64,000 nt of DNA from Rothia nasimurium (GTDB lineage: Bacteria; Actinomycetota; Actinomycetes; Actinomycetales; Micrococcaceae), in the NCBI RefSeq assembly GCF_928392795.1, contig NZ_CAKMTJ010000001.1:310001-374000 (forward strand), given 5' to 3'. Every line of letters starts with the position of its first letter. Position 1 is the first letter of the stretch. Shown here piece after piece: positions 20,104 to 28,591 of this stretch. The notes under the pieces were generated by a model. The model ran no database searches, was not told where the DNA came from, and saw nothing but the letters and a program-made list of their open reading frames with translations. A program made the translations under genes and the position numbers.

Positions 20104-21891
20104 ATGAACGACAGCCAGCTACCACTCTTCGGCGAAGGTTCCAACCCGCCCCTGCCACCGGCCTACCCCGACCGCGCCGCCTGGGGAACCGCGCCTAAGC
20201 TCCGCGCCTGGCAGGCCGAGGCCATGACCAAGTATTTCACCGAGAACCCCCGCGACTTCATGGCCGTGGCAACCCCCGGTGCAGGTAAAACCACCTTCGC
20301 GCTCACCGTCGCCAAGGAACTCTTCAACCGCGGCACCATCAACCGCATGACCGTGGTTGCCCCCACCGACCACCTCAAACGCCAGTGGGCCGATGCTGCC
20401 GCCCGGGTTGGCATCTCCATCGACCCCAACTTCAAAAACTCCGACGGCACCATGGGGCGCGGCTACCAGGGCGTCGCCCTCACCTACGCCCAGGTCGCCA
20501 ACAAGCCCATGCTGCACCGGGCCCGTACCGAAAACGGTCGCACCCTGGTCATCATGGACGAAATCCACCACGCCGGCGACTCCCTCTCCTGGGGCGATGG
20601 CCTGCGAGAAGCCTTCGAACCGGCCACCCGCCGCCTGGCCCTGACCGGTACCCCCTTCCGCTCCGACACCGCAGCCATCCCCTTCGTCCAGTACGAAGAG
20701 GACGCCGACGGCATCCGCCGCTCCAAATCCGACTACTCCTACGGCTATGGCCCTGCCCTCAAAGACCACGTCGTGCGCCCCGTCATCTTCATGGCCTACT
20801 CCGGCCAGATGCGCTGGCGCACCTCCGCCGGCGAAGAAATGGCCGCTAACCTGGGGGAGGGATTTACCAAGGACGTCACCGCCCAGGCCTGGCGCACCGC
20901 CCTCAACCCCGACGGCGAATGGATCCCCACCGTTCTGGCCGCTGCCGACAAACGCCTGACCGAAGTACGCCGCACCGTCCCCGACGCCGGTGGCCTGGTC
21001 ATCGCAACCGACCACGCTGACGCCCGCGCCTACGCCAAACAGCTCCAAAAAATTACCGGCGAAAAACCCGCCCTGATTCTCTCCGACGACAAAGAAGCCT
21101 CCAACAACATTGAAGAGTTCTCAGCGGGCCTGGCCCGCTGGATGGTCGCCGTCCGTATGGTATCCGAAGGCGTGGACGTTCCCCGCCTAGCTGTTGGCGT
21201 CTACGCCACCTCCACCTCCACCCCCCTCTTCTTCGCCCAGGCTATCGGCCGCTTCGTGCGCTCGCGAAAGCGCGGCGAAACTGCTTCGGTCTTCTTGCCC
21301 TCCGTGCCGCAGCTCATGATGCTGGCCAACGAGATGGAAACTGAACGGGATCACGCCCTGGACCGCAAGGGAGCTACCGACGAGGTAGTCGACCCCCTCA
21401 ACGAGGGCTTGGACGACCACCTGATTGAAGAAGCCAACAAGGAAGAAGTAGCCAGCGACCAGCTCACCCGCGGCAAATTCGAGGCCATCGGCTCCCAGGC
21501 ATCCTTCCACGGGGTGCTCTTTGACGGGGCAGAGTTCTCAACCGGTGGCCTTGAAGTTGGCTCGGATGAAGAGCAAGACTTCCTCGGCATCCCCGGCCTA
21601 CTGGACGCTGACCAGGTCGGCACCCTGCTACGCGCCCGCCAACAGGACCATGCCTCCCGGCGACCGGCGTCCGCCGCTCCCCAGGTCGTTGACCACCGCC
21701 AGCTCAAAGACCTACGGAACAAGCTGGCTAAAAACGTAGCAGCCTGGGCTGCCCGTACCGGCAAGCCCCACGGCTCAATCCACAACGAACTGCGCCGCAT
21801 CTGCGGTGGGCCTGCCGTTGCCCAGGCCTCAGCCGAACAGCTCCAAGCCCGCCTGGACAAGCTACAGGACTGGTTCGTGGGGCGTAAGTAG
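20104..21891 (+). CDS. DEAD/DEAH-type SF2 helicase, actinobacterial
   Basis: 595 residues from ATG 20104 (MNDSQLPLFGEG). The frame also offers GTG 20056, six bases after a TAAACT box, so a leaderless form with 16 extra residues is possible. Motifs: Q-like LRAWQAEAM, Walker A ATPGAGKTTFAL near residue 57, DEIHH (motif II) near 153, LTGTPFRSD (motif III region) near 185, and QAIGRFVRSRKRGE (motif VI) near 380. Residues ~470-595 form a C-terminal region ending in a helical KLRNKLAKN/HGSIHNELRR segment. The layout resembles UvrB/RecG-like or restriction-type SF2 translocases, but no nuclease or methylase partner lies nearby. Confidence 0.85.
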   Translation: MNDSQLPLFGEGSNPPLPPAYPDRAAWGTAPKLRAWQAEAMTKYFTENPRDFMAVATPGAGKTTFALTVAKELFNRGTINRMTVVAPTDHLKRQWADAAARVGISIDPNFKNSDGTMGRGYQGVALTYAQVANKPMLHRARTENGRTLVIMDEIHHAGDSLSWGDGLREAFEPATRRLALTGTPFRSDTAAIPFVQYEEDADGIRRSKSDYSYGYGPALKDHVVRPVIFMAYSGQMRWRTSAGEEMAANLGEGFTKDVTAQAWRTALNPDGEWIPTVLAAADKRLTEVRRTVPDAGGLVIATDHADARAYAKQLQKITGEKPALILSDDKEASNNIEEFSAGLARWMVAVRMVSEGVDVPRLAVGVYATSTSTPLFFAQAIGRFVRSRKRGETASVFLPSVPQLMMLANEMETERDHALDRKGATDEVVDPLNEGLDDHLIEEANKEEVASDQLTRGKFEAIGSQASFHGVLFDGAEFSTGGLEVGSDEEQDFLGIPGLLDADQVGTLLRARQQDHASRRPASAAPQVVDHRQLKDLRNKLAKNVAAWAARTGKPHGSIHNELRRICGGPAVAQASAEQLQARLDKLQDWFVGRK

Positions 21892-21905
21892 GTACTCTTG
21901 CCTGG

Positions 21906-21982
21906 GGCCAGTGGTTGTGGTGCCAGCAGGCACCCTTAAACGCCAGCCCCGAGCCAGCCTGCTGGCACCACAACCACCGGCC
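21906..21982. repeat. Inverted copy of the 49-bp repeat core; large hairpin
   Basis: Positions 21906-21930 are the reverse complement of 21958-21982 (core of repeat unit 1) over 25 bases with one mismatch. The transcript of the helicase gene would form a long stem with a ~27-base loop. The second repeat unit could pair with the same arm instead. It may serve as a bidirectional terminator; no T-run is present. Confidence 0.75.
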
Positions 21983-22080
21983 CCGTAGGGCAAGCCCCCG
22001 AGCCAGCCTGCTGGCACCACAACCACCAGCCACCATAGACCCAATCCCGAGCCAGCCTGCTGTGACCACAAGCACAGCCA
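21948..22080. repeat. Three tandem copies of a 49-bp repeat
   Basis: Units begin at 21948, 21997 and 22046, an exact 49-base period. The core CCCGAGCCAGCCTGCTGGCA and the following CCACAACCACC are identical in the first two units; the third is diverged and incomplete. The array lies between the converging helicase and pncA genes. No start codon or ribosome site gives it coding sense. Confidence 0.85.
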
Positions 22081-22102
22081 CTAGAACATCAAATTTCCTG
22101 GG

Positions 22103-22729
22103 CTACAGCACCTCGGCGACCGTCACCCCGGCGTCCTCAAGCTCATCGCTCACCTCATCGAGGGCGTCCTCATCAACCGGAGCCGTCAAATCAAGCAGCA
22201 CCCGGGTCTCATAGCCAGCATCTACCGCATCCAGCGCAGTAGCCTTCACACAAAAATCGGTGGCAATGCCCACCACATCAACATCGGTAATATCGCGCTC
22301 AGCCAGCCAGTCATCCAGCGACACCTTTGGGGTGTCGTCCTGGGCCTGGGCACCGGCCTCGCGCTCACCGGTCATCACCGTATCCTCGGGAGCCAGCAGG
22401 CCCTCAAAACCCGAGTAGGCAGCCTCAAACTCGCCCTTGCGGAAGTAGGCCTCGATGTAGTCAGTATCCAAATCCTCGTGTAGCTCAGCCCCGCGGCTCT
22501 CCGCCTTACAGTGCACCGGCCAAGAGTCCTTGAAATCGGGGTTCTCGGAGAAATGGGTGCCGGGGTCAACGTGCCAGTCCTGGGTGGCAACAATCGCCTC
22601 GTAGTCCCCGTGATGGTTCTCTACAAACTCGCTAATGAGGGCAGCAACCTCGGCGCCACGCTCGGTAGCGAGCGAGCCGCCCTCGCAAAAGTCGTTCTGA
22701 ACATCAACAATAATGAGTGCTTTTGACAT
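22103..22729 (-). CDS. pncA: Nicotinamidase (isochorismatase fold)
   Basis: 208 residues from the ATG at 22729 (MSKALIIVDVQNDF), chosen over an ATG nine codons upstream because AGAAGGA precedes it. The catalytic triad is visible as Asp9, Lys98 (YFRKGEFEA) and Cys160 (GIATDFCVKAT). The metal site is Asp51, His53 and His59 (DWHVDPGTH). It hydrolyses nicotinamide to nicotinate plus ammonia in NAD salvage and would activate pyrazinamide. It lies 16 bases after pncB, which uses the product. Confidence 0.95.
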   Translation of the reverse strand: MSKALIIVDVQNDFCEGGSLATERGAEVAALISEFVENHHGDYEAIVATQDWHVDPGTHFSENPDFKDSWPVHCKAESRGAELHEDLDTDYIEAYFRKGEFEAAYSGFEGLLAPEDTVMTGEREAGAQAQDDTPKVSLDDWLAERDITDVDVVGIATDFCVKATALDAVDAGYETRVLLDLTAPVDEDALDEVSDELEDAGVTVAEVL

Positions 22730-22745
22730 CGTGTGATCCTTCTTC

Positions 22746-24050
22746 TTAAGAGACAAATTCTGTGGGAATGACCGGGTCGCCGGGGGAGAGACGGGTAGCG
22801 GCTACCGGCAGCTCCGTGAGGGAGCGGGCATGACGCTCGGCAGCTCGGCGCACGCCCTCAGCCCCGGTAAAGCCGGGCTGGACCTGCCCATCGACCACCA
22901 GGTCTACCATGAGCGGTCGATCATTGGAGTCAGCAGGAGCCTCGATATCAAGACCAACCACCTCTGCGGTAGCGGTACCTGCGGTATCAAGGCGTCGAAC
23001 GGCGGTTTTCTTGCCGCCCACAGAGGCTTTACCCGAAGACGCCTTAGCTACAGGCTCCATGACTCCCTGCGAGTTCTCGCGCAAGACCACCTTGTAGACC
23101 ATGGACGAGGTGGGAACCCCGGAGCCCGTGACCAGCTTGGTGCCCACCCCGTAGGCGTTGACGGGGGCAGCGGCGAGTGAGGCGATAGCGTACTCGTCCA
23201 GGTCACTGGTGACGGTAATCTTGGTGCCGGTGTTTCCCAGCGCATCGAGCTGTTCGCGCACCTTCTGGGCCTGGGCCACTAGGTCGCCAGAATCCAGGCG
23301 CACAGCGCCCAGCTCCTGCCCGGCCAGCTCAACGGCAAGGTTCACAGCTTTCTCAACATCGTAGGTATCGACCAGCAGGGTGGTGCCCACCCCCAGAGAA
23401 GCCAGCTGGGCTTCAAAAGCCTGGCACTCGGAGTCGTGCAGCAGGGTGAAGGCATGGGCGCTGGTGCCGACGGTGTGGAGCCCGTAACGGCGGCCTGCCT
23501 CAAGGTTCGAGGTGGCGGTAAAGCCGGCAATGACGGCGGCGCGGGCGGCAGAGACAGCAGCCTGCTCATGAGCCCGGCGGGAGCCCATCTCCAGGCAAGG
23601 ACGTTTGCCGGCAGCAACCGTCATGCGGGAGGCCGCCGTGGCAACAGCAGAATCAAAGTTGAGGATTGAGAGGATAAAAGTCTCGAGCAGGCAGGCCTCT
23701 GCAAAAGAGGCCTCGACCTGGAGCACGGGGGAGTGAGGGAAGAAAACCTCGCCCTCGGCATAGCCCCGGATAGAACCGGAAAAACGGAAGTTAGCAAGGT
23801 AATCCAGGGTCTGCTCATTGACCACCTTACGGGAGGCCAAAAACTCCAACTCTTCGGTATCAAAGCGGAAGTTCTCTAGCCCCTCAAGCAACCTGCCGGT
23901 GCCCGCCAAGACGCCGTAGCGGCGTCCGCCCGAAAGCCTGCGGGTGAAAACCTCGAAGACGGTGCGTCGGTGGGCAGCGCCTGAGGCTAGGGCAGCCTGC
24001 ACCATGGTCAGCTCATAGTGATCGGTGAGGAGGGAAGTTTTTTGAGTCAC
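22746..24050 (-). CDS. pncB: Nicotinate phosphoribosyltransferase
   Basis: 434 residues, GTG start. N-terminal LLTDHYELTMVQAAL and the histidine-containing loop GTSAHAFTLLHDSE near residue 200 (the phosphorylated His of PncB) identify the family; VRLDSGDLVAQAQKVR and ITVTSDLDEYAI are the phosphoribosyl pocket. It makes nicotinate mononucleotide from nicotinate, PRPP and ATP. Together with pncA it forms a two-gene salvage operon divergent from clpS, as pncB1-clpS (Rv1330c-Rv1331) in M. tuberculosis. Confidence 0.95.
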   Translation of the reverse strand: MTQKTSLLTDHYELTMVQAALASGAAHRRTVFEVFTRRLSGGRRYGVLAGTGRLLEGLENFRFDTEELEFLASRKVVNEQTLDYLANFRFSGSIRGYAEGEVFFPHSPVLQVEASFAEACLLETFILSILNFDSAVATAASRMTVAAGKRPCLEMGSRRAHEQAAVSAARAAVIAGFTATSNLEAGRRYGLHTVGTSAHAFTLLHDSECQAFEAQLASLGVGTTLLVDTYDVEKAVNLAVELAGQELGAVRLDSGDLVAQAQKVREQLDALGNTGTKITVTSDLDEYAIASLAAAPVNAYGVGTKLVTGSGVPTSSMVYKVVLRENSQGVMEPVAKASSGKASVGGKKTAVRRLDTAGTATAEVVGLDIEAPADSNDRPLMVDLVVDGQVQPGFTGAEGVRRAAERHARSLTELPVAATRLSPGDPVIPTEFVS

Positions 24051-24057
24051 GGGTATA

Positions 24058-24063
24058 ACTTTA
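24058..24063 (-). promoter_or_regulatory. -10 box of pncB (predicted leaderless)
   Basis: TAAAGT on the minus strand, seven bases before the GTG start of pncB, with no ribosome site between. Confidence 0.5.
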
Positions 24064-24192
24064 TCCTTTGACCGTGCCCAAGCCCAGCCCCACCGACGCG
24101 GTTCTGCTTGCCCCGAAAGTGAACGAGCTAGGGTACAGCGAAAGAAGAGCCCTATGATAGATAAGGTACAAATGACCTAAGGAGTACACCCT

Positions 24193-24507
24193 ATGCCTTC
24201 GGCTGCCTCAGCCACCGACACTCTGGCAGATCTTGAACTTGATCTCGCCCTAGATGTGAACACCCAGCTCAACCTGCCCTGGGCTGTGATTGTCTGGGAC
24301 GACCCGGTTAACCTGATGAGCTTCGTGACCTATGTGCTGCGCACCCAGTTTGGCTACAGCACGGAAAAAGCCCACCAGCTCATGATGCAGGTGCACACCG
24401 AAGGTAAGGCCACCGTCTTTAGCGGCTCCAAAGAAGAAGCCGAACGGCACACCACCGCCCTGCATACCTGGGGACTGTGGGCAACCATCGAGCAAGCAGG
24501 TGCATAG
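24193..24507 (+). CDS. clpS: ATP-dependent Clp protease adaptor ClpS
   Basis: 104 residues; ATG 24193 with AAGGAG upstream. The ClpS core is clear: PWAVIVWDDPVNLMSFVTYVLRTQFGYSTEKAHQLMMQVHTEGKATV. The D-D-x-N-x-x-x-Y N-degron pocket appears as WDDPVNLMSFV and the histidine as MQVHTEG. It delivers proteins with bulky N-terminal residues to ClpC/ClpA-ClpP. The downstream DUF2017 gene starts within or just after its stop. Confidence 0.95.
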   Translation: MPSAASATDTLADLELDLALDVNTQLNLPWAVIVWDDPVNLMSFVTYVLRTQFGYSTEKAHQLMMQVHTEGKATVFSGSKEEAERHTTALHTWGLWATIEQAGA

Positions 24508-24511
24508 TCTT

Positions 24512-25093
24512 ATGGCTGAACCCTTTACCCCAACCTCCCGTGGCATTACCGCCCGCTTCACCCCTGAAGAGGTACAGGTGCTTACCCGCCTGTTTGAGGA
24601 CGTCGCCCTGGCCCTGGAGCCGGAAGAAGACCCCAATGCTGACCCCCTGGCGGCCCTGGTGGGGATCTCTGAGACCGCCAGTGTGCCCAGTGACCCTGCT
24701 GTTGCCCGTATGCTGCCGGTAGCCAGCGACGATCCGGAAGTCGCTGATGAATACCGCCGCTTCACCGACCTTTCCCTACGCCGGGCCAAAATAGAACACC
24801 TCACCCAGGCCTCCATGGATTTGCAGGCCGGGGTTGTGCGGCTAGATACCGAGCGGGCCAATAGCTGGGCTGCTGCCCTCAACGACGTGCGCCTAACCCT
24901 AGGCACCCGTTTAGGGATTAACAGCGCTGAGGACGCCGACCGCATCGGCGAACACACCGACTGGGACAGCGTAGAGAGCACCGAAGACTACATGGCCCTG
25001 CTCTACAACTTCGTCACCTGGCTGCAAGAAAGCCTCATGCAGAGCCTCCTGCTGGGCTTGGACGAGCCCGGGGCGGGGCCGTCCGCACCGTAA
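24512..25093 (+). CDS. DUF2017 protein
   Basis: 193 residues from ATG 24512; a GTG at 24500, inside the clpS end, is an alternative. The protein is acidic and helical (RFTPEEVQVLTRLFEDVALALEPEEDP, FVTWLQESLMQSLL), without cysteine or known motif. The family is almost always the immediate neighbour of clpS in actinobacteria (Rv1332 in M. tuberculosis), so a link to Clp adaptor control is often supposed; direct evidence is lacking. Confidence 0.82.
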   Translation: MAEPFTPTSRGITARFTPEEVQVLTRLFEDVALALEPEEDPNADPLAALVGISETASVPSDPAVARMLPVASDDPEVADEYRRFTDLSLRRAKIEHLTQASMDLQAGVVRLDTERANSWAAALNDVRLTLGTRLGINSAEDADRIGEHTDWDSVESTEDYMALLYNFVTWLQESLMQSLLLGLDEPGAGPSAP

Positions 25094-25219
25094 ATAATCT
25101 TTCGTGACCGATTATGACGCTCCACGCGGGCGCCGGGGCGTGATAGTCCACTCAAAAGCCGGTCGCTGCGATGGGCGCCCTACAGTTTTCTTCAACCTTT
25201 AGCTAATGTCAGGTGTGTA

Positions 25220-26188
25220 ATGAGCGAAACCAACCCGAAACTCGTAACCCCCTGGGGTAGTCAGGTGCTTGCCGAACCCACTGCAAGTGCCCCCATCGGC
25301 GTGTTCGATTCGGGAGTGGGTGGCCTAACCGTTGCCCGCGCCATCATGGACCAGCTACCGCACGAGTCGGTGATTTACGTGGGCGACACCGCCCACGGCC
25401 CCTACGGCCCCCTGACCATCGCCCAGGTGCGAGCCCATGCCCTGCGCATCATGGACGAGCTGGTGGACTCCGGGGTCAAGCTCCTGGTGATTGCCTGCAA
25501 CACGGCGTCGGCCGCTGTGCTGAGGGACGCCCGCGAGCGCTACACCCGCAAGTACGGTATTCAGGTGGTTGAGGTTATCCAGCCCGCCGCCCGCCGAGCA
25601 GTGGCGGCAACCCGCAACCGAAAAATCGGCGTCATCGCCACTGAAGCTACGGTGACCTCCCGCGCCTATGAGGACACCTTCTCGGTCATGAGCGACCTCG
25701 AAATTTACTCCGTGGCCTGCCCCCGCTTCGTAGAGTTCGTCGAAAAGGGTATTACCAGCGGCCCCGAACTGCTCCAGACCGCCGAAGAATATCTGGCCCC
25801 TCTCAAGGCCGCCGGTGTCGATACCCTGGTGCTGGGCTGCACCCACTACCCCCTGCTTACCGGCGTCATCTCCTACATCATGGGCGATGACGTTACCCTG
25901 GTATCGTCTTCGGAAGAGTCGGCTAAGGACGTCTATAAGGCTCTGCTGAGAGCCGGCCTAGAGCGCCCTGCCGCCCTGCCGCCCTCCCACGAATTCCTGG
26001 CCACCGGCGAAACCGAAACCTTCGAGCACTTAGCCCGCCGCTTCCTGGGGCCCGAGGTCGCCAAGGTACGCCATACCAACTCGGTGGCAGAACGATTCCC
26101 CACCGGCTCCCTAGCCGTCGTTCCTCCCGAACTCATCACCCAGACTGTTACCACCCCGCGCATTACCATCACCACAGACACTCCCTAA
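25220..26188 (+). CDS. murI: Glutamate racemase
   Basis: 322 residues, somewhat longer than the usual ~270 because of extra N- and C-terminal tails. The signature segments are present: [29 protein letters not shown], the first catalytic cysteine in VIACNTASA and the second in [11 protein letters not shown]. It makes D-glutamate for peptidoglycan. ATG 25220 follows CAGGTGTG. murI, the MBL hydrolase, rph and rdgB keep the order of Rv1338-Rv1341. Confidence 0.95.
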   Translation: MSETNPKLVTPWGSQVLAEPTASAPIGVFDSGVGGLTVARAIMDQLPHESVIYVGDTAHGPYGPLTIAQVRAHALRIMDELVDSGVKLLVIACNTASAAVLRDARERYTRKYGIQVVEVIQPAARRAVAATRNRKIGVIATEATVTSRAYEDTFSVMSDLEIYSVACPRFVEFVEKGITSGPELLQTAEEYLAPLKAAGVDTLVLGCTHYPLLTGVISYIMGDDVTLVSSSEESAKDVYKALLRAGLERPAALPPSHEFLATGETETFEHLARRFLGPEVAKVRHTNSVAERFPTGSLAVVPPELITQTVTTPRITITTDTP

Positions 26189-26222
26189 CCCACAGACACA
26201 CACAGAAGAAGGAAGGCCACTG

Positions 26223-27089
26223 ATGCGATTGACCGTCATAGGCTGTACCGGTTCTTTCCCTGGGCCCAATGCAGCGGCCAGCTGCTACATGGTCTCGACT
26301 ATTGATGACCTGGGAAAGACCTGGCGCATTATCGTCGATATGGGCAATGGCGCCCTGGGCACCCTTCAGACCCACATCAACCTCGAAGATATCGACGCCA
26401 TCCTGATTTCTCACCTGCACCCCGACCACTGCATCGACCTCTCAGGGCTGCACGTAGCGGTCAAATGGAACCCCAACGGCTGGTCTAAGGGACCCATTCC
26501 CCTCTACGGGCCCAGCGATATTCACCAGTACCTGGTCAACACCCACGGCCTGCCCATCGAACCGGGCATGCACACCGAGTTTGAGTTCCATGAGTGGACC
26601 AACCACGCCGAGGTCAAAATCGGCCCCTTCACAGTGACCCCGCACGTGGTCGTACACCCCACCAAGGAGCCCTACGCCCTGCGCATCGAGTGTGAAACCG
26701 GTGAAGGCAAGACCGTGCTCACCTACTCCGGCGACACCGACTCCTGCATCGGCCTGATTGAAGCAGCCCGCGAGGCAGACCTTTTCCTCTGCGAAGCGGC
26801 CTACCAGGAGGGCCGCGACGACGCCCTGCGCGGCATCCACCTGACCGGCAAACGTGCCGGTGAAGCGGCAGCCGAGGCAGGCGTCCGCAATCTACTGCTC
26901 ACCCACCTGCCCATCTGGAACGACCCCGCTATTGCCCTGGCCGAAGCCAAGAGCGTTTTTGACGGGCCGATATCGGTGGCTGAGGCCTCGGCAACCTACC
27001 GGGTCAACCCCCGCCGTAGCCCCGAGGAATACGCCAGTAACCCGCAGACCACCACCCTGAACGTTATTAGCCGCCACCAGGGGAGCTAG
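26223..27089 (+). CDS. MBL-fold hydrolase, Rv1339-like (cyclic-nucleotide phosphodiesterase/RNase Z type)
   Basis: 288 residues; ATG 26223 behind GAAGGAAGG. The metal ligands are in SHLHPDHCIDLSGL (HxHxDH); later ligands appear as VTPHVVVHPTKE, TYSGDTDSC and LLLTHLP. The fold is that of the short RNase Z/PDE class II group. Its neighbour order (after murI, before rph) equals that of Rv1339, reported as an atypical cAMP phosphodiesterase. Substrate here is inferred from that relationship only. Confidence 0.85.
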   Translation: MRLTVIGCTGSFPGPNAAASCYMVSTIDDLGKTWRIIVDMGNGALGTLQTHINLEDIDAILISHLHPDHCIDLSGLHVAVKWNPNGWSKGPIPLYGPSDIHQYLVNTHGLPIEPGMHTEFEFHEWTNHAEVKIGPFTVTPHVVVHPTKEPYALRIECETGEGKTVLTYSGDTDSCIGLIEAAREADLFLCEAAYQEGRDDALRGIHLTGKRAGEAAAEAGVRNLLLTHLPIWNDPAIALAEAKSVFDGPISVAEASATYRVNPRRSPEEYASNPQTTTLNVISRHQGS

Positions 27090-27124
27090 CTGCCGCCCCT
27101 GCCCACAAGTAGCCAACGCAGACA

Positions 27125-27154
27125 ACACGGGTGCAGAAAAGCGCCCGTGTTTTT
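27125..27154 (+). terminator. Terminator after the MBL gene
   Basis: ACACGGGTGC (27125-27134) pairs with GCGCCCGTGT (27141-27150; one T-G pair) around AGAAAA, followed by a T-run at 27150-27154. The TTGTGC that begins at 27153 may be the -35 box of rph, so terminator and promoter touch. Confidence 0.8.
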
Positions 27155-27182
27155 GTGCGCCCCGGGCAACAGACGCTAGGCT
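27153..27182 (+). promoter_or_regulatory. Promoter of rph (predicted leaderless)
   Basis: -35 TTGTGC (27153-27158), 18-base spacer, -10 TAGGCT (27177-27182), then six bases to ATG 27189 with no ribosome site. Confidence 0.6.
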
Positions 27183-27188
27183 GAAACC

Positions 27189-27938
27189 ATGACAGAAAAC
27201 ATGGCAGCACCCACCCTGCGCGGCGATGGCCGCACCCCCGACCAGCTCCGCCCCATCACCGTCACCCGCGGCTGGTCAAAGAACGCCGAAGGTTCGGCCC
27301 TGATTGAATTCGGCAACACCCGGGTGCTCTGCACCGCCTCACTGACCGAGGGCGTGCCCCGCTGGCTCAAGGGCCAGGGCACCGGCTGGGTCACCGCAGA
27401 ATACGCCATGCTGCCGCGTGCAACCAACACCCGTAACTCCCGTGAATCGGTCAAGGGCAAGATTGGCGGCCGCACCCACGAGATTTCCCGACTGATTGGC
27501 CGCTCCCTGCGCGCCGTCATCGACACCGCTGAACTGGGCGAGAACACCATCGTGCTCGACTGCGATGTGCTCCAGGCGGACGGCGGCACTCGCACCGCCG
27601 CTATCACCGGCGCCTACATCGCCCTGGCCGACGCTATTAAGTGGGCCCAGGCCCAGGGCATTATCCCGGCTAAGGCTAAGCCCCTCACCGGCTCTGTTGC
27701 CGCAATTTCTGTGGGCATCATCGACGGCGTACCCATGCTGGATCTGCCCTACGAAGAAGATGTGCGCGCCGAGACCGACATGAACGTGGTCGTTACCGGC
27801 GAAGGCAAGTTCGTTGAGGTTCAGGGAACCGCAGAGGGCGCCCCCTTCGACCGAGACGAACTGAACTCCCTACTCGACTTGGCCCTGCACGGCACCGCGC
27901 AGCTAGCCCAGATCCAGCGCGAAGCCCTGGAGGACTAA
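27189..27938 (+). CDS. rph: Ribonuclease PH
   Basis: 249 residues, full length for the family. Conserved segments: [34 protein letters not shown]-like [43 protein letters not shown] and [18 protein letters not shown] (phosphate-binding and catalytic Asp). It trims tRNA 3' ends phosphorolytically. Its stop overlaps the rdgB start by one base (TAATG), so the two are coupled. Confidence 0.96.
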   Translation: MTENMAAPTLRGDGRTPDQLRPITVTRGWSKNAEGSALIEFGNTRVLCTASLTEGVPRWLKGQGTGWVTAEYAMLPRATNTRNSRESVKGKIGGRTHEISRLIGRSLRAVIDTAELGENTIVLDCDVLQADGGTRTAAITGAYIALADAIKWAQAQGIIPAKAKPLTGSVAAISVGIIDGVPMLDLPYEEDVRAETDMNVVVTGEGKFVEVQGTAEGAPFDRDELNSLLDLALHGTAQLAQIQREALED

Positions 27939-28570
27939 TGCCCGCCAAAATCGTTCTTGCCACCCACAACCAGGGGAAACTGCGCGAGTTCCGCGAGATG
28001 CTGCGCGGTGCTATCGAGGGGCTGGACGTTGACACCGAGGTGATCGACGCCGGTGCAGCAGGTGCCCCCGACGTGGTTGAAGACGGCGTCACTTTTGCCC
28101 AGAACTCCCTCTTGAAGGCCCGCGCGGTAGCTGCGGCTACCGGCCTGATTGCTATTGCCGACGACTCAGGCCTGTCGGTCGACGTGCTGGGCGGTGCCCC
28201 CGGCATTTTCAGCGCCCGCTGGGCCGGCCAGCACGGAGACGATGAAGCCAACCTCAACCTGCTCTTAGCGCAGCTTTCAGACATCGCCGATGAACACCGC
28301 CGCGCCCGCTTCGTCTGCGCCGCCTCGATGGTTACCCCCGAAGGTAAAGAGGCTGTGGAGGAGGGGGAGCTTGCCGGAACCCTGCTGCGCGAGCCCCGCG
28401 GTGAGGGCGGGTTCGGCTATGACCCGATCCTGGCAGCCGACGGTTTCACCGGCGAATACGCTGGCCTCTCCTGCGCCCAGGTGCCCGCCGATGTCAAGAA
28501 TGCCATCAGCCACCGGAGCCAGGCTCTAGCCAAGCTTCTTCCCCACCTACAGGCCGCCCTGGCCCAGTAA
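27938..28570 (+). CDS. rdgB: dITP/XTP pyrophosphatase (RdgB/HAM1)
   Basis: 210 residues. N-terminal KIVLATHNQGKLREF is the substrate-binding signature; VVEDGVTFAQNSLLKARA and IADDSGLSVDVLGGAPGIFSARW carry the metal-binding acidic residues; GFGYDPIL and ISHRSQA complete the purine pocket. It removes non-canonical purine NTPs from the nucleotide pool, fitting its coupling to an RNA-processing gene upstream. Confidence 0.95.
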   Translation: MPAKIVLATHNQGKLREFREMLRGAIEGLDVDTEVIDAGAAGAPDVVEDGVTFAQNSLLKARAVAAATGLIAIADDSGLSVDVLGGAPGIFSARWAGQHGDDEANLNLLLAQLSDIADEHRRARFVCAASMVTPEGKEAVEEGELAGTLLREPRGEGGFGYDPILAADGFTGEYAGLSCAQVPADVKNAISHRSQALAKLLPHLQAALAQ

Positions 28571-28591
28571 CAATTCTGTACGAGGTACCCT

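Noticed and set aside
20119..21048. 309-codon open frame on the minus strand
   Set aside because: It lies fully inside the helicase gene, is Gly/Val-rich without motifs, and arises from strong third-position GC bias.
21948..22080. CRISPR array
   Set aside because: Units are directly adjacent at 49 bases without unique spacers, there are only three, and no cas genes are near.
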